A stretch of 64,000 nucleotides of DNA from Nodosilinea sp. PGN35 (GTDB taxonomy: Bacteria > Cyanobacteriota > Cyanobacteriia > Phormidesmidales > Phormidesmidaceae): NCBI RefSeq assembly GCF_029109325.1, contig NZ_JAQKQJ010000009.1, forward strand, positions 1 to 64,000, given 5' to 3'. This document shows positions 1 to 8,459 of this stretch, piece by piece. Made by a program: the position numbers and the translations under genes. The notes beneath the pieces are model-generated. The model was not told the DNA's origin. It searched no databases and saw only the letters and a list, made by a program, of their open reading frames with translations. Position 1 is the stretch's first letter. Each line of letters starts with the position of its first letter.

Positions 1-275
1 TGGTCACGGGTCAAATTGCTGGTGTAGGCTTTACTCATCGCTCTCACGGGGCTGTAGTCTTAGTAATCTCAGCCTAGACCGTGTGAGCTTTTTTACTGCT
101 CAGTCAACTTTTCAAACGCCCTCTTAGGGGCGCTCGCAGCAACGCAAATGGCAAGGTCTATTTACGGTGTAGCCAAAACGGATGCAACGGAACGATGAGC
201 CTCAGCAGCTTGATCTAAGAAAAATGCCCAGTGCCCCATTGAGTAGCTTCTAGACAACCTCCGAGAGAAAGTTCC

Positions 276-530
276 ATGTCCCTACAACTCACTATCGAGT
301 ATCCAGAGTCTCTACCCGACGCCTTGGGCAGCACCCGTGAAGAATTTGAGCAGGAAGCCAAATGGGCGATGGCCGTCAAACTTTTTGAACTGAATCGACT
401 CTCCTCCGGCATGGCCGCATCCCTGCTGGGGGTTGACCGGGTCACCTTCCTGCTCAAGCTTGCCGACTACGGTGTCCCTATGATCGATTTAACCGAAGAG
501 GAACTACTGTCAGAGGTTGCTAACCTCTAA
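276..530 (+). CDS. UPF0175 family small protein (antitoxin-like)
   Basis: An 84-residue protein of the UPF0175 type, a family often paired with PIN-domain toxins. It opens with a beta-strand segment (LQLTIEYPESLPDAL). A helical stretch carrying a helix-turn-helix-like SGMAASLLGVDRVTFL (about residues 42-58) follows, then the typical tail YGVPMIDLTEEEL. It is probably a DNA-binding antitoxin or regulator. It lies 34 bp upstream of a DUF433 gene and a DUF5615 PIN-like gene on the same strand, so the three may form one toxin-antitoxin-like operon. The usual DUF3368 partner of UPF0175 is absent. A purine-rich GAGAGAAAG precedes the ATG. The family call is firm; the function is inferred. Confidence 0.8.
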   Translation: MSLQLTIEYPESLPDALGSTREEFEQEAKWAMAVKLFELNRLSSGMAASLLGVDRVTFLLKLADYGVPMIDLTEEELLSEVANL

Positions 531-564
531 ATCCCCTACCGCAACTCCCTAAGACAATGCCCCT

Positions 565-894
565 ATGAATGCCAAACTTGTCGAATCTCTTGTGCAGGCG
601 ATCGAGTCCTTACCCCCCGAGGACTATGCCCTGTTTCAAGAACAGCTCACCACCCGCAGCGTGCAGAAAACACCAGGGGTTTGCGGAGGCCATGCCCGCA
701 TTCGCAGTACCCGCATCCCCATCTGGACGCTGATCTCCCTCCAACACCAGGGAGCCGACGACAACGAGCTGCTGCACAACTTTCCTAGCCTCACCCCTTT
801 TGATCTGACCGTAGCACGGGCTTACTATGCCAACCATACCGAGGAGATCGACAGTGCGATCGCCGACCTCCACGAGGACGACCTGGATGGCTAG
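565..894 (+). CDS. DUF433 domain antitoxin-like protein
   Basis: A 109-residue protein with a C-terminal DUF433 domain, a small winged/HTH-type fold. The family core is visible as VCGGHARIRSTRIPIWTL (about residues 39-56), followed by a helical part containing NFPSLTPFDLTVARAYYANH. DUF433 proteins are the usual partners of DUF5615 PIN-like proteins. Here the next gene starts inside the last codons of this one (8-bp overlap), a translationally coupled antitoxin-then-toxin arrangement. The likely role is neutralising the downstream product and autoregulating the operon. The family assignment comes from motif recall, and no binding site is evident. Confidence 0.85.
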   Translation: MNAKLVESLVQAIESLPPEDYALFQEQLTTRSVQKTPGVCGGHARIRSTRIPIWTLISLQHQGADDNELLHNFPSLTPFDLTVARAYYANHTEEIDSAIADLHEDDLDG

Positions 895-1276
895 GTTCTA
901 CTCCAACGAAAACTTACCCATCGATTTGGTAGAAGTCCTGCGCCAGCTTAACCACGACGTACTCACCTCCTACGAAGCGGGGCGAGCTAACCAGAACATT
1001 CCAGATCAAGAGGTGCTAGCCTTTGCCACTGCCGATCACCGCTGCGTCGTCACCCTCAACCGACAAGACTTTATTGCCCTACACCGCAGTGGGGTCTCCC
1101 ACAGCGGCATCATCATCTGCAAAGAAGACCGCGACTATCAAGGACAGGCCCAGACCCTCCACAGCTATGTAGAAGCGTCAGGCCAAGATTTGAGCGATCG
1201 CCTCATCCGCATACAAAAACAGAACCAGCCCAAGGCCAAAGTCCAAGTCTTTGTTGCCAAAGTCTATTCCAGATAA
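887..1276 (+). CDS. DUF5615 PIN-like toxin candidate
   Basis: A 129-residue PIN-like (DUF5615, Mut7-C-like) protein. The ATG at 887 gives MARFYSNENLP, the family's normal beginning; the frame is open further upstream but that stretch has no family resemblance. Acidic residues expected for a PIN-type metal site are present: E8 in SNENLP, D40 in IPDQEVL, D50 and D61 in VVTLNRQDF. Members are presumed RNases of type II-like toxin-antitoxin pairs with DUF433. The gene overlaps the DUF433 gene by 8 bp and ends 33 bp before the DISARM helicase gene. It could belong to the same transcript or be an independent stabiliser. Toxicity is inferred. Confidence 0.85.
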   Translation: MARFYSNENLPIDLVEVLRQLNHDVLTSYEAGRANQNIPDQEVLAFATADHRCVVTLNRQDFIALHRSGVSHSGIIICKEDRDYQGQAQTLHSYVEASGQDLSDRLIRIQKQNQPKAKVQVFVAKVYSR

Positions 1277-1309
1277 ACCCTTGCCTACAGCTACCTGAGA
1301 GCCCTTGCC

Positions 1310-4300
1310 ATGACCACCTCCGCCGACATTCGCGCCACTCTGGTGGATGCCCTCAACATTGACCTCGTCGGCCCCACCCCCCACGACACCGACCACGCCG
1401 AGGAAATCCTCAGGCAGGCTCCCTCCAAGTGGTACCTGACCGGCTTTTTGGCCCCCTTTGGCGCACCCCCCGACCTGCGCTCCGATGACGATGCCGACGA
1501 CGACCTGCCCGAAGAAGTCACCACCAGCGACTCCAGCGAAGACAGCAAAACCCCCGACAAACCTGCTGCCCGCAAGGCATTGTTTCCCTCCTCCATGGGG
1601 CTGAGCTGCTTACTATCGGGCAAAACCACCACTCTAGAGGCCCAAGTTACCTGGGGCGACTACATTCCCCTCACCCCCGCAGAGGACGACCCTGAAGAAG
1701 GGCAGGGCAAGTCGAAGCGCAAGAAAAAGCCCGAACACTGGCAGCGGGTACCCCAACAGGCCACCCTCACTGTTCCCATTGAAGAACGACCCGAGCCCTT
1801 TGCCATCGACATCCCCGGCGGCAGCGGCCTCAACCTGGTGGTCACCTGTCGCCCCGTGCTAGACGATCGCTTCCCCTACGGCACCAAGGCGGTGTCGGTC
1901 TTTTTGGTTAACTATCGCCAGGTCACCTCCGGCGATCGCGACGCCACCTTTGCCTTTCAAACTCACCTCAATATCTGCTGCACCGAGGGATTTGTGCCTC
2001 GACCAGACCCCCGAGGCGTCAGCACCGACGATTGGGATGAGGCCGTCGCCGCTCTCCAGTACCGCGACGACTACGAATTTGCCGTGGGCCACAACGTCTC
2101 TGCCCTAGCCATAGATGCCGAGGGCAGCCACTGCACCGAAGTTTGTACCACCTGGATACCTATCGCTGAAGTGCCCCGCGTGGCCCCCACCGCCCCAAAA
2201 GGGGTACAGCTGGGCATGGAATCTCTGGCCCTAGCCCCCAATGCCGCTACCATTCGCGGCATGGTGGGGCCACTGGTCACCGAATACCGCGCCTGGATTG
2301 CCACCCAGCGGGCCGTGGCCATTAGCCCCCAGGAGGCTGCTAATGTGGCCAGAGACCTGCTGGATCGGGCGAGTCGAGTCTGCGATCGCATCGAAGCCGG
2401 GCTCAACGCCTTAGCCGACCCCCAGGTGCTAGAGGCATTTCAGGTGGCCAATCGGGCGATCGCCACTGCCCGCCGCCGCCAGCTCAGCCAAGAAGAGAGC
2501 CAACCCCCCGAGAGCTTTCCAGAACCCACCTGGCGACCCTTCCAGCTCGCCTTTATTTTGCTCAACCTGGTGGGGCTAGCTGACCCCATCCACGACGATC
2601 GCAAGACGGTAGACCTGCTGTTCTTCCCCACCGGGGGCGGTAAGACCGAGGCCTACCTGGGCCTGGCCGCCTTCACCCTGATTTTGCGGCGGCTCAAGTA
2701 CCCCGGCATCCAGGCTGCTGGCATGAGCGTGCTGATGCGCTACACCCTGCGCCTGCTTACCCTCGACCAGCTAGAGCGGGCCTCGCGGCTGATCTGCGCC
2801 CTAGAACTAGAGCGCCAAAAAGTACCCGACAAACTGGGCACCTGGCCCTTTGAAATCGGCCTCTGGGTAGGCCAGGGGGCCACCCCCAACCGCATGGGCA
2901 AACGGGGCGATAAAGATGAGTATTCGGCCCGCGAGCGCACCTTGGACTTTAAGCGAGACAGCAAGAGCAAACCCTCTCCCATTCCCCTAGAGCGCTGCCC
3001 ATGGTGCGGCGAGGGCTTTAACACCAATTCCTTCCAGCTCTTGCCCACCGAAGACGCGCCCAAGACCCTCAAGATTGTCTGCGTCAACCGCAGCTGCGAC
3101 TTCCGCAGCCGCAATCCTCTCCCCATCCTGGCCGTAGACGAGCCGATCTACCGGCGTCTGCCCTGCTTTATCATCGCCACGGTCGATAAATTTGCGGCCC
3201 TGCCCTGGGTCGGTCAGACCGGAGCCCTGTTTGGCCACATCACCCACTACCAAGACGGCGAAGGCTTCTACAGCCCCGGCGACTCTACCATTGCGGGCCG
3301 CCCCTTAGAGGGCTATCTTCCGCCGCCTGACCTGATCATTCAGGATGAGTTGCACCTGATTTCTGGCCCCCTGGGCACGATGGTAGGACTCTACGAAACA
3401 GCGATCGATACGCTGTGCTGCCGTGAAGAGAATGGCCATACCATTCGCCCCAAGGTAATTGCCTCCACGGCTACCGTGCGGCGGGCCAGCCGCCAGATCC
3501 AGGCGCTCTTTGGCCGCAGCCAAGTCGATATCTTTCCGCCCCCAGGCCCCGATCGCCACGATTCATTTTTTGCTAAAACTGACTCTAAAGCGCCCGGTCG
3601 GCTCTACGTGGGGGTCGCTGCCCAGGGTCGCAGCCTGAAGGTAATTTTGCTGCGGGTCTATCTAGCCCTGCTAGCGGCTGCCCAGAAACAGTGGGTAGAG
3701 GCCGGGGGCAAACGCAATAAAAACAACCCCTCTGACCCCTACATGACCCTGATGGGTTACTTCAACTCCCTGCGAGAGCTGGGGGGCAGCCGTCGCATTG
3801 TGGAAGATGAGGTCAACTCTCGCCTGACCAAGTACAGCGATCGCCTGCGGGAGGGTGAGCTAGTCGGCCCCTTCCTCGATCGCAAAATCGACGAGATGCC
3901 GGAGGAACTAACCTCGCGGGTGAGTACCAACAAAATCGCTAACACCAAGCGCCGCCTCTCTACCCCCTTCCACGAAGATGACCGGGTCGATGTGGCCCTG
4001 GCCACCAATATGATTTCAGTGGGGCTCGATATTATTCGCCTGGGCCTGATGGTGGTGCTGGGGCAACCCAAGACCGCTGCTGAATACATTCAGGCCACTA
4101 GTCGTGTTGGGCGCGACAAGAACAAGCCGGGGCTGGTGGTAACGCTGATGAACATTCACCGACCCCGCGATCGCTCCCACTATGAGCGCTTTGAGAGCTG
4201 GCACAACAGCTTCTACCGGGCGGTCGAGGCCACCAGCGTTACCCCGTTCTCGCCTCGGGCGCTGGATCGGGGGCTAGCGGGAGTCATGGTAGCCCTGGCT

Positions 4301-4711
4301 CGCCTTGGGGTACCCGCGATGACCAGCCCGATGGGGGCCTCTAACCTGACCGACCAACGGGCAGCGGTCGCGGCCATGGTGGAAGCCATTGCCCGCCGGG
4401 CCGAGGGCCACAGTCCTGATCTAGATGGTGAAGCGGCGAATGATCTGCGGGTGAGGGTGCGATCGCAGGTCACCGACTTGCTTGACACCTGGGAGCGGAT
4501 TTTGACCCGCGAAACCCGCCTGCAATACCAAAAAGAGACCGACCTGGCCCCGGCCCTGCTGGTCGATGCCCTCGATTTGTCTGCCGAGAAGCGCCCCGCC
4601 GATGAGCAAAAGTTCAAGACTCAGCGCAGTCTGCGCGACGTAGAAGCCAGCGTTAACCTCTGGATTCGAGACCCGTACACCATGGAAGGCGTAGCCGGAG
4701 ACGACGAATGA
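1310..4711 (+). CDS. drmA: DISARM anti-phage system helicase DrmA
   Basis: A 1133-residue SF2-type helicase matching DrmA of the DISARM defence system. Visible motifs are Walker A PTGGGKT (residues 440-446), a DEAH-type box DELH (679-682), motif III-like STAT (719-722) and motif VI QATSRVGRDK (928-937). A Zn-binding insert lies between the helicase motifs, with CPWC at 563-566 and cysteines at 591 and 596. The family hallmark RDRSHYERFESWHNSFYRAVEATSVTPFSP follows motif VI in overlapping form around residues 950-980. DrmA acts with DrmB as a DNA-translocating complex on invading DNA. The stop overlaps the drmB start by 4 bp (ATGA), so the genes are coupled. No frameshift or lost motif is seen. 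Confidence 0.93.
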   Translation: MTTSADIRATLVDALNIDLVGPTPHDTDHAEEILRQAPSKWYLTGFLAPFGAPPDLRSDDDADDDLPEEVTTSDSSEDSKTPDKPAARKALFPSSMGLSCLLSGKTTTLEAQVTWGDYIPLTPAEDDPEEGQGKSKRKKKPEHWQRVPQQATLTVPIEERPEPFAIDIPGGSGLNLVVTCRPVLDDRFPYGTKAVSVFLVNYRQVTSGDRDATFAFQTHLNICCTEGFVPRPDPRGVSTDDWDEAVAALQYRDDYEFAVGHNVSALAIDAEGSHCTEVCTTWIPIAEVPRVAPTAPKGVQLGMESLALAPNAATIRGMVGPLVTEYRAWIATQRAVAISPQEAANVARDLLDRASRVCDRIEAGLNALADPQVLEAFQVANRAIATARRRQLSQEESQPPESFPEPTWRPFQLAFILLNLVGLADPIHDDRKTVDLLFFPTGGGKTEAYLGLAAFTLILRRLKYPGIQAAGMSVLMRYTLRLLTLDQLERASRLICALELERQKVPDKLGTWPFEIGLWVGQGATPNRMGKRGDKDEYSARERTLDFKRDSKSKPSPIPLERCPWCGEGFNTNSFQLLPTEDAPKTLKIVCVNRSCDFRSRNPLPILAVDEPIYRRLPCFIIATVDKFAALPWVGQTGALFGHITHYQDGEGFYSPGDSTIAGRPLEGYLPPPDLIIQDELHLISGPLGTMVGLYETAIDTLCCREENGHTIRPKVIASTATVRRASRQIQALFGRSQVDIFPPPGPDRHDSFFAKTDSKAPGRLYVGVAAQGRSLKVILLRVYLALLAAAQKQWVEAGGKRNKNNPSDPYMTLMGYFNSLRELGGSRRIVEDEVNSRLTKYSDRLREGELVGPFLDRKIDEMPEELTSRVSTNKIANTKRRLSTPFHEDDRVDVALATNMISVGLDIIRLGLMVVLGQPKTAAEYIQATSRVGRDKNKPGLVVTLMNIHRPRDRSHYERFESWHNSFYRAVEATSVTPFSPRALDRGLAGVMVALARLGVPAMTSPMGASNLTDQRAAVAAMVEAIARRAEGHSPDLDGEAANDLRVRVRSQVTDLLDTWERILTRETRLQYQKETDLAPALLVDALDLSAEKRPADEQKFKTQRSLRDVEASVNLWIRDPYTMEGVAGDDE

Positions 4712-6621
4712 GCCAGTCCAACAAAGCCCACAACAAAGCGAAAAAAGCTAGCGGCGAACTGCGCCAGAGCCAGATGCTCACCACCTTCGGCCCCGGCTCG
4801 ATGGTAGACCTGCCTGCCCGCTCGGTAATTATTTCGGGCCTCTCCTACTGGAAAGGCGACAAGCCCTACATCCGAGAAGACCGCCTCAAGTACAAGGTGG
4901 CCAAAAGCCTCAACCTGCCCGACGGGCACGAGGTTAAACTCTTTGGCCCACCCATCAAAACCAGCGACCCCAAAGCACCCCTCAGCGGCGTGGATGCCCT
5001 GGTGTTCCCCACCTGGTTTCTCGCCCAGATCGATCGCACGATTGAGCGGGCTGGCAAGGCCTACCGCACCCGCCCCCTGATTTCTTGGAGCGCCGTCAAG
5101 GGGGGAGCCCGGTTTGAAGGAAAGTCAGTGCAGGCGGTGCCGGTGCGCTTTGTACAGGCCTGCACCAATGGTCACCTCAGCGACCTTAACTGGAATGCCT
5201 TTGTCCACAATGACTTCCAGGCCAAGTGCCGAGGTCAGCTCTGGCTCGATGAAGCCGGTTCCGGCAATGACTTTGAAGAAATCTTCGTGCGGTGCGAGCA
5301 GTGCAGCAGCCTGCGCCCCCTATCCCAGGCCAAAATCACCGACTCTAAGGTGCTGGGAGCCTGCGAAGGCCACCGCCCTTGGCTGGGTGCGCGAGGCAAA
5401 GAACCCTGCCGCCGCCACCGGGTCACCGATACTGGCGAGATTATCGCCACCGATAAGCCCGAGTACAACCGGCTGTTGGTGCGATCGGCCAGCAACGCCT
5501 ACTTCAGCCAGATCCTCAGCGTCATCTCCATGCCCGACAAGGATGCTTCTCTGAAGCAGGCCGTTGACCGCTTCTATGAAGAAGACCTGCAATACACCGA
5601 AGACATCGCTGACGTCACCAAGGAGCTGCGGAAGGCTAAATTCGCAGACCTGGTAGAGTTTGGGGCAGAGGCCGTCTGGGCTGAAATTAAGCGCCGCAAA
5701 GCCGGTCTTGCTGCCCCCGACAAAAGCATCAAACAGGTAGAACTCGAAGCCCTGCTGGCCTGCCCCGAAGAGAAAGGCAAAGAGACCCCCTCCAGCGACA
5801 AGATCTTTGAAGGCTACACCCGCAACCCCAGTTTGCTGGCTCCCAAATGGCAACCCTTCATCGATAAAGTCGTTCTGGTGCATCGCCTCCGGGAGGTGCT
5901 GGCCCTGATTGGCTTCACCCGGTTTGAAGCGGCTCAAACCAACATTGAAGGGGAAATCGACGATCTAGCTATTGGTGTACGCCGGGCCAGCCTAGACTTT
6001 GAGCCCAACTGGGTGCCAGCGATTGAGAACCTAGGCGAGGGGGTTTTCATTAGCTTCCACAAAGAGCAGGTCGAGCGCTGGCTGCAACGGCAAAACGTAA
6101 TAGATCGAACCAAGGCCCTCAATCGTGGCTTTAGTCGATGGGCTGAGAACCGAGGCATTCCTGAGGACAAGGCCAAGTTTCCTGGCGAAGCCTACATCAT
6201 GCTCCATTCCCTCTCCCACCTGCTGATCACCGCCGTGTCTTTGGAGTGTGGCTACGCCTCCAGCGCCATCCGAGAACGCATCTATGCCTTCCCAGACATC
6301 GGCTATGGCATTCTGCTCCACACCGGCACCTCCGGCTCCGAAGGCACCTTGGGGGGCCTGGTCGAGGTCGGCAGACGCATTGAATACCACCTCGGCAAGG
6401 CCCTAGAGCAGGGGCGGCTCTGCTCCAACGACCCGGTCTGCGCTCAGCACGAGCCCGACAACGTCCAGGAAGACCGATTCCTGCACGGAGCTGCCTGCCA
6501 CGGGTGTCTGCTGATCGCTGAAACCTCCTGCGAACGACGTAACGAGATGCTTGATCGCGCCTTGGTCACCAGTACTGTTGAGGGGTTAGGGGCCGAGTTC
6601 TTTCCCGATAGGGTCTACTGA
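4708..6621 (+). CDS. drmB: DISARM system DUF1998 protein DrmB
   Basis: A 637-residue DrmB, the DUF1998-containing partner of DrmA. The N-terminus RQSQMLTTFGPGSMVDLP (about residues 20-37) is characteristic of DrmB. A cysteine pair (RCEQC, near residue 195) and C-terminal cysteine clusters (CSNDPVC; CHGC; C in ETSCERR) suggest zinc binding. The segment ILLHSLSHLLITAVSLECGY-like near residues 500-520 is the DUF1998 signature. In studied DISARM systems DrmA and DrmB form the core complex that engages phage DNA. The gene overlaps drmA by 4 bp and drmC by 1 bp (TGATG), a tight three-gene operon. Length is normal and no damage is visible. Confidence 0.92.
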   Translation: MSQSNKAHNKAKKASGELRQSQMLTTFGPGSMVDLPARSVIISGLSYWKGDKPYIREDRLKYKVAKSLNLPDGHEVKLFGPPIKTSDPKAPLSGVDALVFPTWFLAQIDRTIERAGKAYRTRPLISWSAVKGGARFEGKSVQAVPVRFVQACTNGHLSDLNWNAFVHNDFQAKCRGQLWLDEAGSGNDFEEIFVRCEQCSSLRPLSQAKITDSKVLGACEGHRPWLGARGKEPCRRHRVTDTGEIIATDKPEYNRLLVRSASNAYFSQILSVISMPDKDASLKQAVDRFYEEDLQYTEDIADVTKELRKAKFADLVEFGAEAVWAEIKRRKAGLAAPDKSIKQVELEALLACPEEKGKETPSSDKIFEGYTRNPSLLAPKWQPFIDKVVLVHRLREVLALIGFTRFEAAQTNIEGEIDDLAIGVRRASLDFEPNWVPAIENLGEGVFISFHKEQVERWLQRQNVIDRTKALNRGFSRWAENRGIPEDKAKFPGEAYIMLHSLSHLLITAVSLECGYASSAIRERIYAFPDIGYGILLHTGTSGSEGTLGGLVEVGRRIEYHLGKALEQGRLCSNDPVCAQHEPDNVQEDRFLHGAACHGCLLIAETSCERRNEMLDRALVTSTVEGLGAEFFPDRVY

Positions 6622-7421
6622 TGTCGCCCTTTGTGCGGCTGAGTCGCCCGGCCCTAATAGGTATTGCAGAGGCTCTAGAGGCTGGCAGATTGAGTCTGCC
6701 GGTGTCAACCGTCTCTCTGTGTACCTACGTGCCTGAGCAGGAGTTAGCCGCAGTAGTTCAGGAAATTAATCAACTGCACCAGCAGGGCATGGCCCCCAGG
6801 CAACTGGCCTACATGCTCACAGTGCTGGCCGAGGAGCGGGCCGCATCCCAGGCTAAACAAGATCAGGTAGACCTAGTGTGGATCGGGCCAGAAGTCCCCG
6901 GTACCGAAAGCCGAGACACGGGTATTGTGGTGCGGGAGCTATTTAGTAGCGCCCAGCACAGCGTTCTTATTTCCAGCTTTGCCATCGACCAGGGCACCAA
7001 AGGCTACGACCTCTTTCGCCCCCTGGCCCAGCGGATGGATGCCAACCCCCATCTCCAGGTCAGAATGTTCCTTAACGTCAAACGCAAGTACCAAGACCGT
7101 ACCGCAGCCGCTGTCCTGCTGCGACAGTTCGCTGAAACCTTTCGCCGCCATGTCTGGCCCGGTCAACGCCTGCCAGAGGTCTTCCACGACCCCCGCACCA
7201 TGCTGATGACCGCCGAGTCTAACGCCTGCCTGCATGCCAAATGCGTCGTCGTCGATGAAGAGCGCTTGCTAATCACCTCCGCCAACTTCACCGAAGCCGC
7301 CCACGAGCGCAACATTGAGGCGGGGGTGTTGATGCGCGATCGCGTCATCGCTAAGGCCATTCGCTCTCAGTTTGAGATGCTGGTTGCCAGAAAACTGATC
7401 GAGCGAGTGCCAGGTCTATGA
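6621..7421 (+). CDS. drmC: DISARM system phospholipase D-like protein DrmC
   Basis: A 266-residue single-domain PLD-superfamily protein. The catalytic HxK motif is LHAKCVVVDEERLL with H205 and K207, followed by N222 in SANFTEAAHERNIEAG, the expected HKD/N arrangement. Only one HKD motif is present, as in DrmC, so a dimer would form the active site. A nuclease role is presumed from the family. The ATG overlaps the drmB stop by one base. The N-terminal 90 residues are helical and of unclear role. This is the last recognisable DISARM gene; neither a DrmMI/DrmMII methyltransferase, a DrmD helicase nor a DrmE gene is found anywhere in the window. Confidence 0.9.
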   Translation: MSPFVRLSRPALIGIAEALEAGRLSLPVSTVSLCTYVPEQELAAVVQEINQLHQQGMAPRQLAYMLTVLAEERAASQAKQDQVDLVWIGPEVPGTESRDTGIVVRELFSSAQHSVLISSFAIDQGTKGYDLFRPLAQRMDANPHLQVRMFLNVKRKYQDRTAAAVLLRQFAETFRRHVWPGQRLPEVFHDPRTMLMTAESNACLHAKCVVVDEERLLITSANFTEAAHERNIEAGVLMRDRVIAKAIRSQFEMLVARKLIERVPGL

Positions 7422-7510
7422 AAAGAAGATTCAGAAGAACTTCGTCAAATATAAGGAAGTTTATGAACGAACCATGGCTTCAGCTTTCATTAGATCAGTT
7501 GGAGAAGTGA
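7418..7510 (+). CDS. possible 30-residue ORF overlapping the drmC stop
   Basis: An ATG overlapping the drmC stop codon (ATGA) opens a 30-codon frame, MKRRFRRTSSNIRKF then MNEPWLQLSLDQLEK, ending in TGA. The first half is strongly basic and the second acidic/amphipathic. It sits exactly where another DISARM gene might follow, so it may be a real coupled microprotein, the remnant of a deleted gene, or chance. No family is recognised. AT content rises here relative to drmC, compatible with a deletion or insertion junction. Confidence 0.3.
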   Translation: MKRRFRRTSSNIRKFMNEPWLQLSLDQLEK

Positions 7511-7555
7511 GTTAATCGCCTTAGGGCTGAAGCAGGTACAGATGGGCTAGATGGC

Positions 7556-7933
7556 TCACGCTTCATTTAACTCCTTGCCCTTACTCAGGTTGAAGTGTTG
7601 CTGGTCTCGCTGTAGCTCCTGCCGAATCAGGGCAAACCGCTGCACATCTGCCTGGGTCAGCCAAGACTCAATTTCATAGAACATCTGCCCGTTTTCTCGC
7701 TGAGTCCGTAACGTGAGAATCGTCTCCGGCAGGTGGTGAGCATCGCCCCTGAACTCGATATTCAGATCGCGCCCCCGCTCCACAATCGTGTAGAACTGTT
7801 TGCCTTCAAATACCCGCTGACCCCGAGCTTGGTTGCAACAAAACCGCTCCAGCAGCAGCACCGCCGTCCCCGCAATTTGCTCCTGGGTTTGGCGGTCAAC
7901 GGCGATCGGCGTTCTAGGTTGCGGCGGAGTCAC
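7556..7933 (-). CDS. hypothetical protein, third gene of the segregation operon
   Basis: A 125-residue protein starting at a GTG that overlaps the stop of the upstream gene by 4 bp, so it is translationally coupled. I do not recognise the family. It is predicted mixed alpha/beta with a Gln- and Arg-rich character (QTQEQIAGTAVLLLERF; YTIVERGRDLNIEF; TLRTQRENGQMFYEIESWL) and ends in a charged helix (QRDQQHFNLSKGKELNE). There is no signal peptide or membrane segment. Being last in an actin-like/partition operon suggests an accessory role in plasmid segregation or copy control, but this is only positional inference. Confidence 0.6.
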   Translation of the reverse strand: MTPPQPRTPIAVDRQTQEQIAGTAVLLLERFCCNQARGQRVFEGKQFYTIVERGRDLNIEFRGDAHHLPETILTLRTQRENGQMFYEIESWLTQADVQRFALIRQELQRDQQHFNLSKGKELNEA

Positions 7934-8415
7934 GTCAGGTCATTGATGAAAGGATTCAGCCCCGCCATGATGGCGGCATCGTCGCCCAAGAACTCCCGCA
8001 GCGGCTGATCCACCAGCCCTGGGTCAGCCACCGTTTTGATGGATGCTGGGGTGGATGCCATGGAGCTATTGGCCGATAGTAGATGTCGTGGGTTTGGCTT
8101 AACCAGTGGGAGAGCTGTCTTGGGTGGCGTTATCGAATCATCGAAGGCTTCCAGTTCTGGGAGAAAGCGCTCCTTGATTTCTAGAATCTGAGTCGTCAAC
8201 TGCTGAATTGATCGCACAGCCTGCCGCCGAATTTCATCTCTGGGAGCCTGAACCGCTGCCATCGCGAACGGGCCATAGCAGCCATTCAGTGCCGATCGCA
8301 TACGAGCATGGAGGTCGTGGCGAGACTTTCCCCGGCAATAACCAATCACTGCCACATCCAGCTCATCTCGGCTGGAGTACTGAATCCGGGCCTTTGTTTC
8401 TGACGTTTGGGTCAT
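7930..8415 (-). CDS. ParR-like adaptor candidate downstream of actin-like gene
   Basis: A 161-residue protein with no family I can name. The ATG at 8415 is preferred over an upstream TTG because AGGA sits at a good distance before it. The N-terminal part (KARIQYSSRDELDVAVIGYC) could form a strand followed by helices like a small ribbon-helix-helix DNA binder. A helical middle (RRQAVRSIQQLTTQILEIKERFLPELEAF, near residues 70-100) and a Pro/Ser-rich linker lead to an acidic C-terminus. It lies 44 bp after the actin-like gene, the position ParR occupies in type II (parC-parM-parR) partition loci. The role as filament adaptor is a positional hypothesis. Confidence 0.5.
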   Translation of the reverse strand: MTQTSETKARIQYSSRDELDVAVIGYCRGKSRHDLHARMRSALNGCYGPFAMAAVQAPRDEIRRQAVRSIQQLTTQILEIKERFLPELEAFDDSITPPKTALPLVKPNPRHLLSANSSMASTPASIKTVADPGLVDQPLREFLGDDAAIMAGLNPFINDLT

Positions 8416-8459
8416 GCTTCTGAGTCCTGATTTCGGGTGCAACTGGGGAGAGTTTTGCG

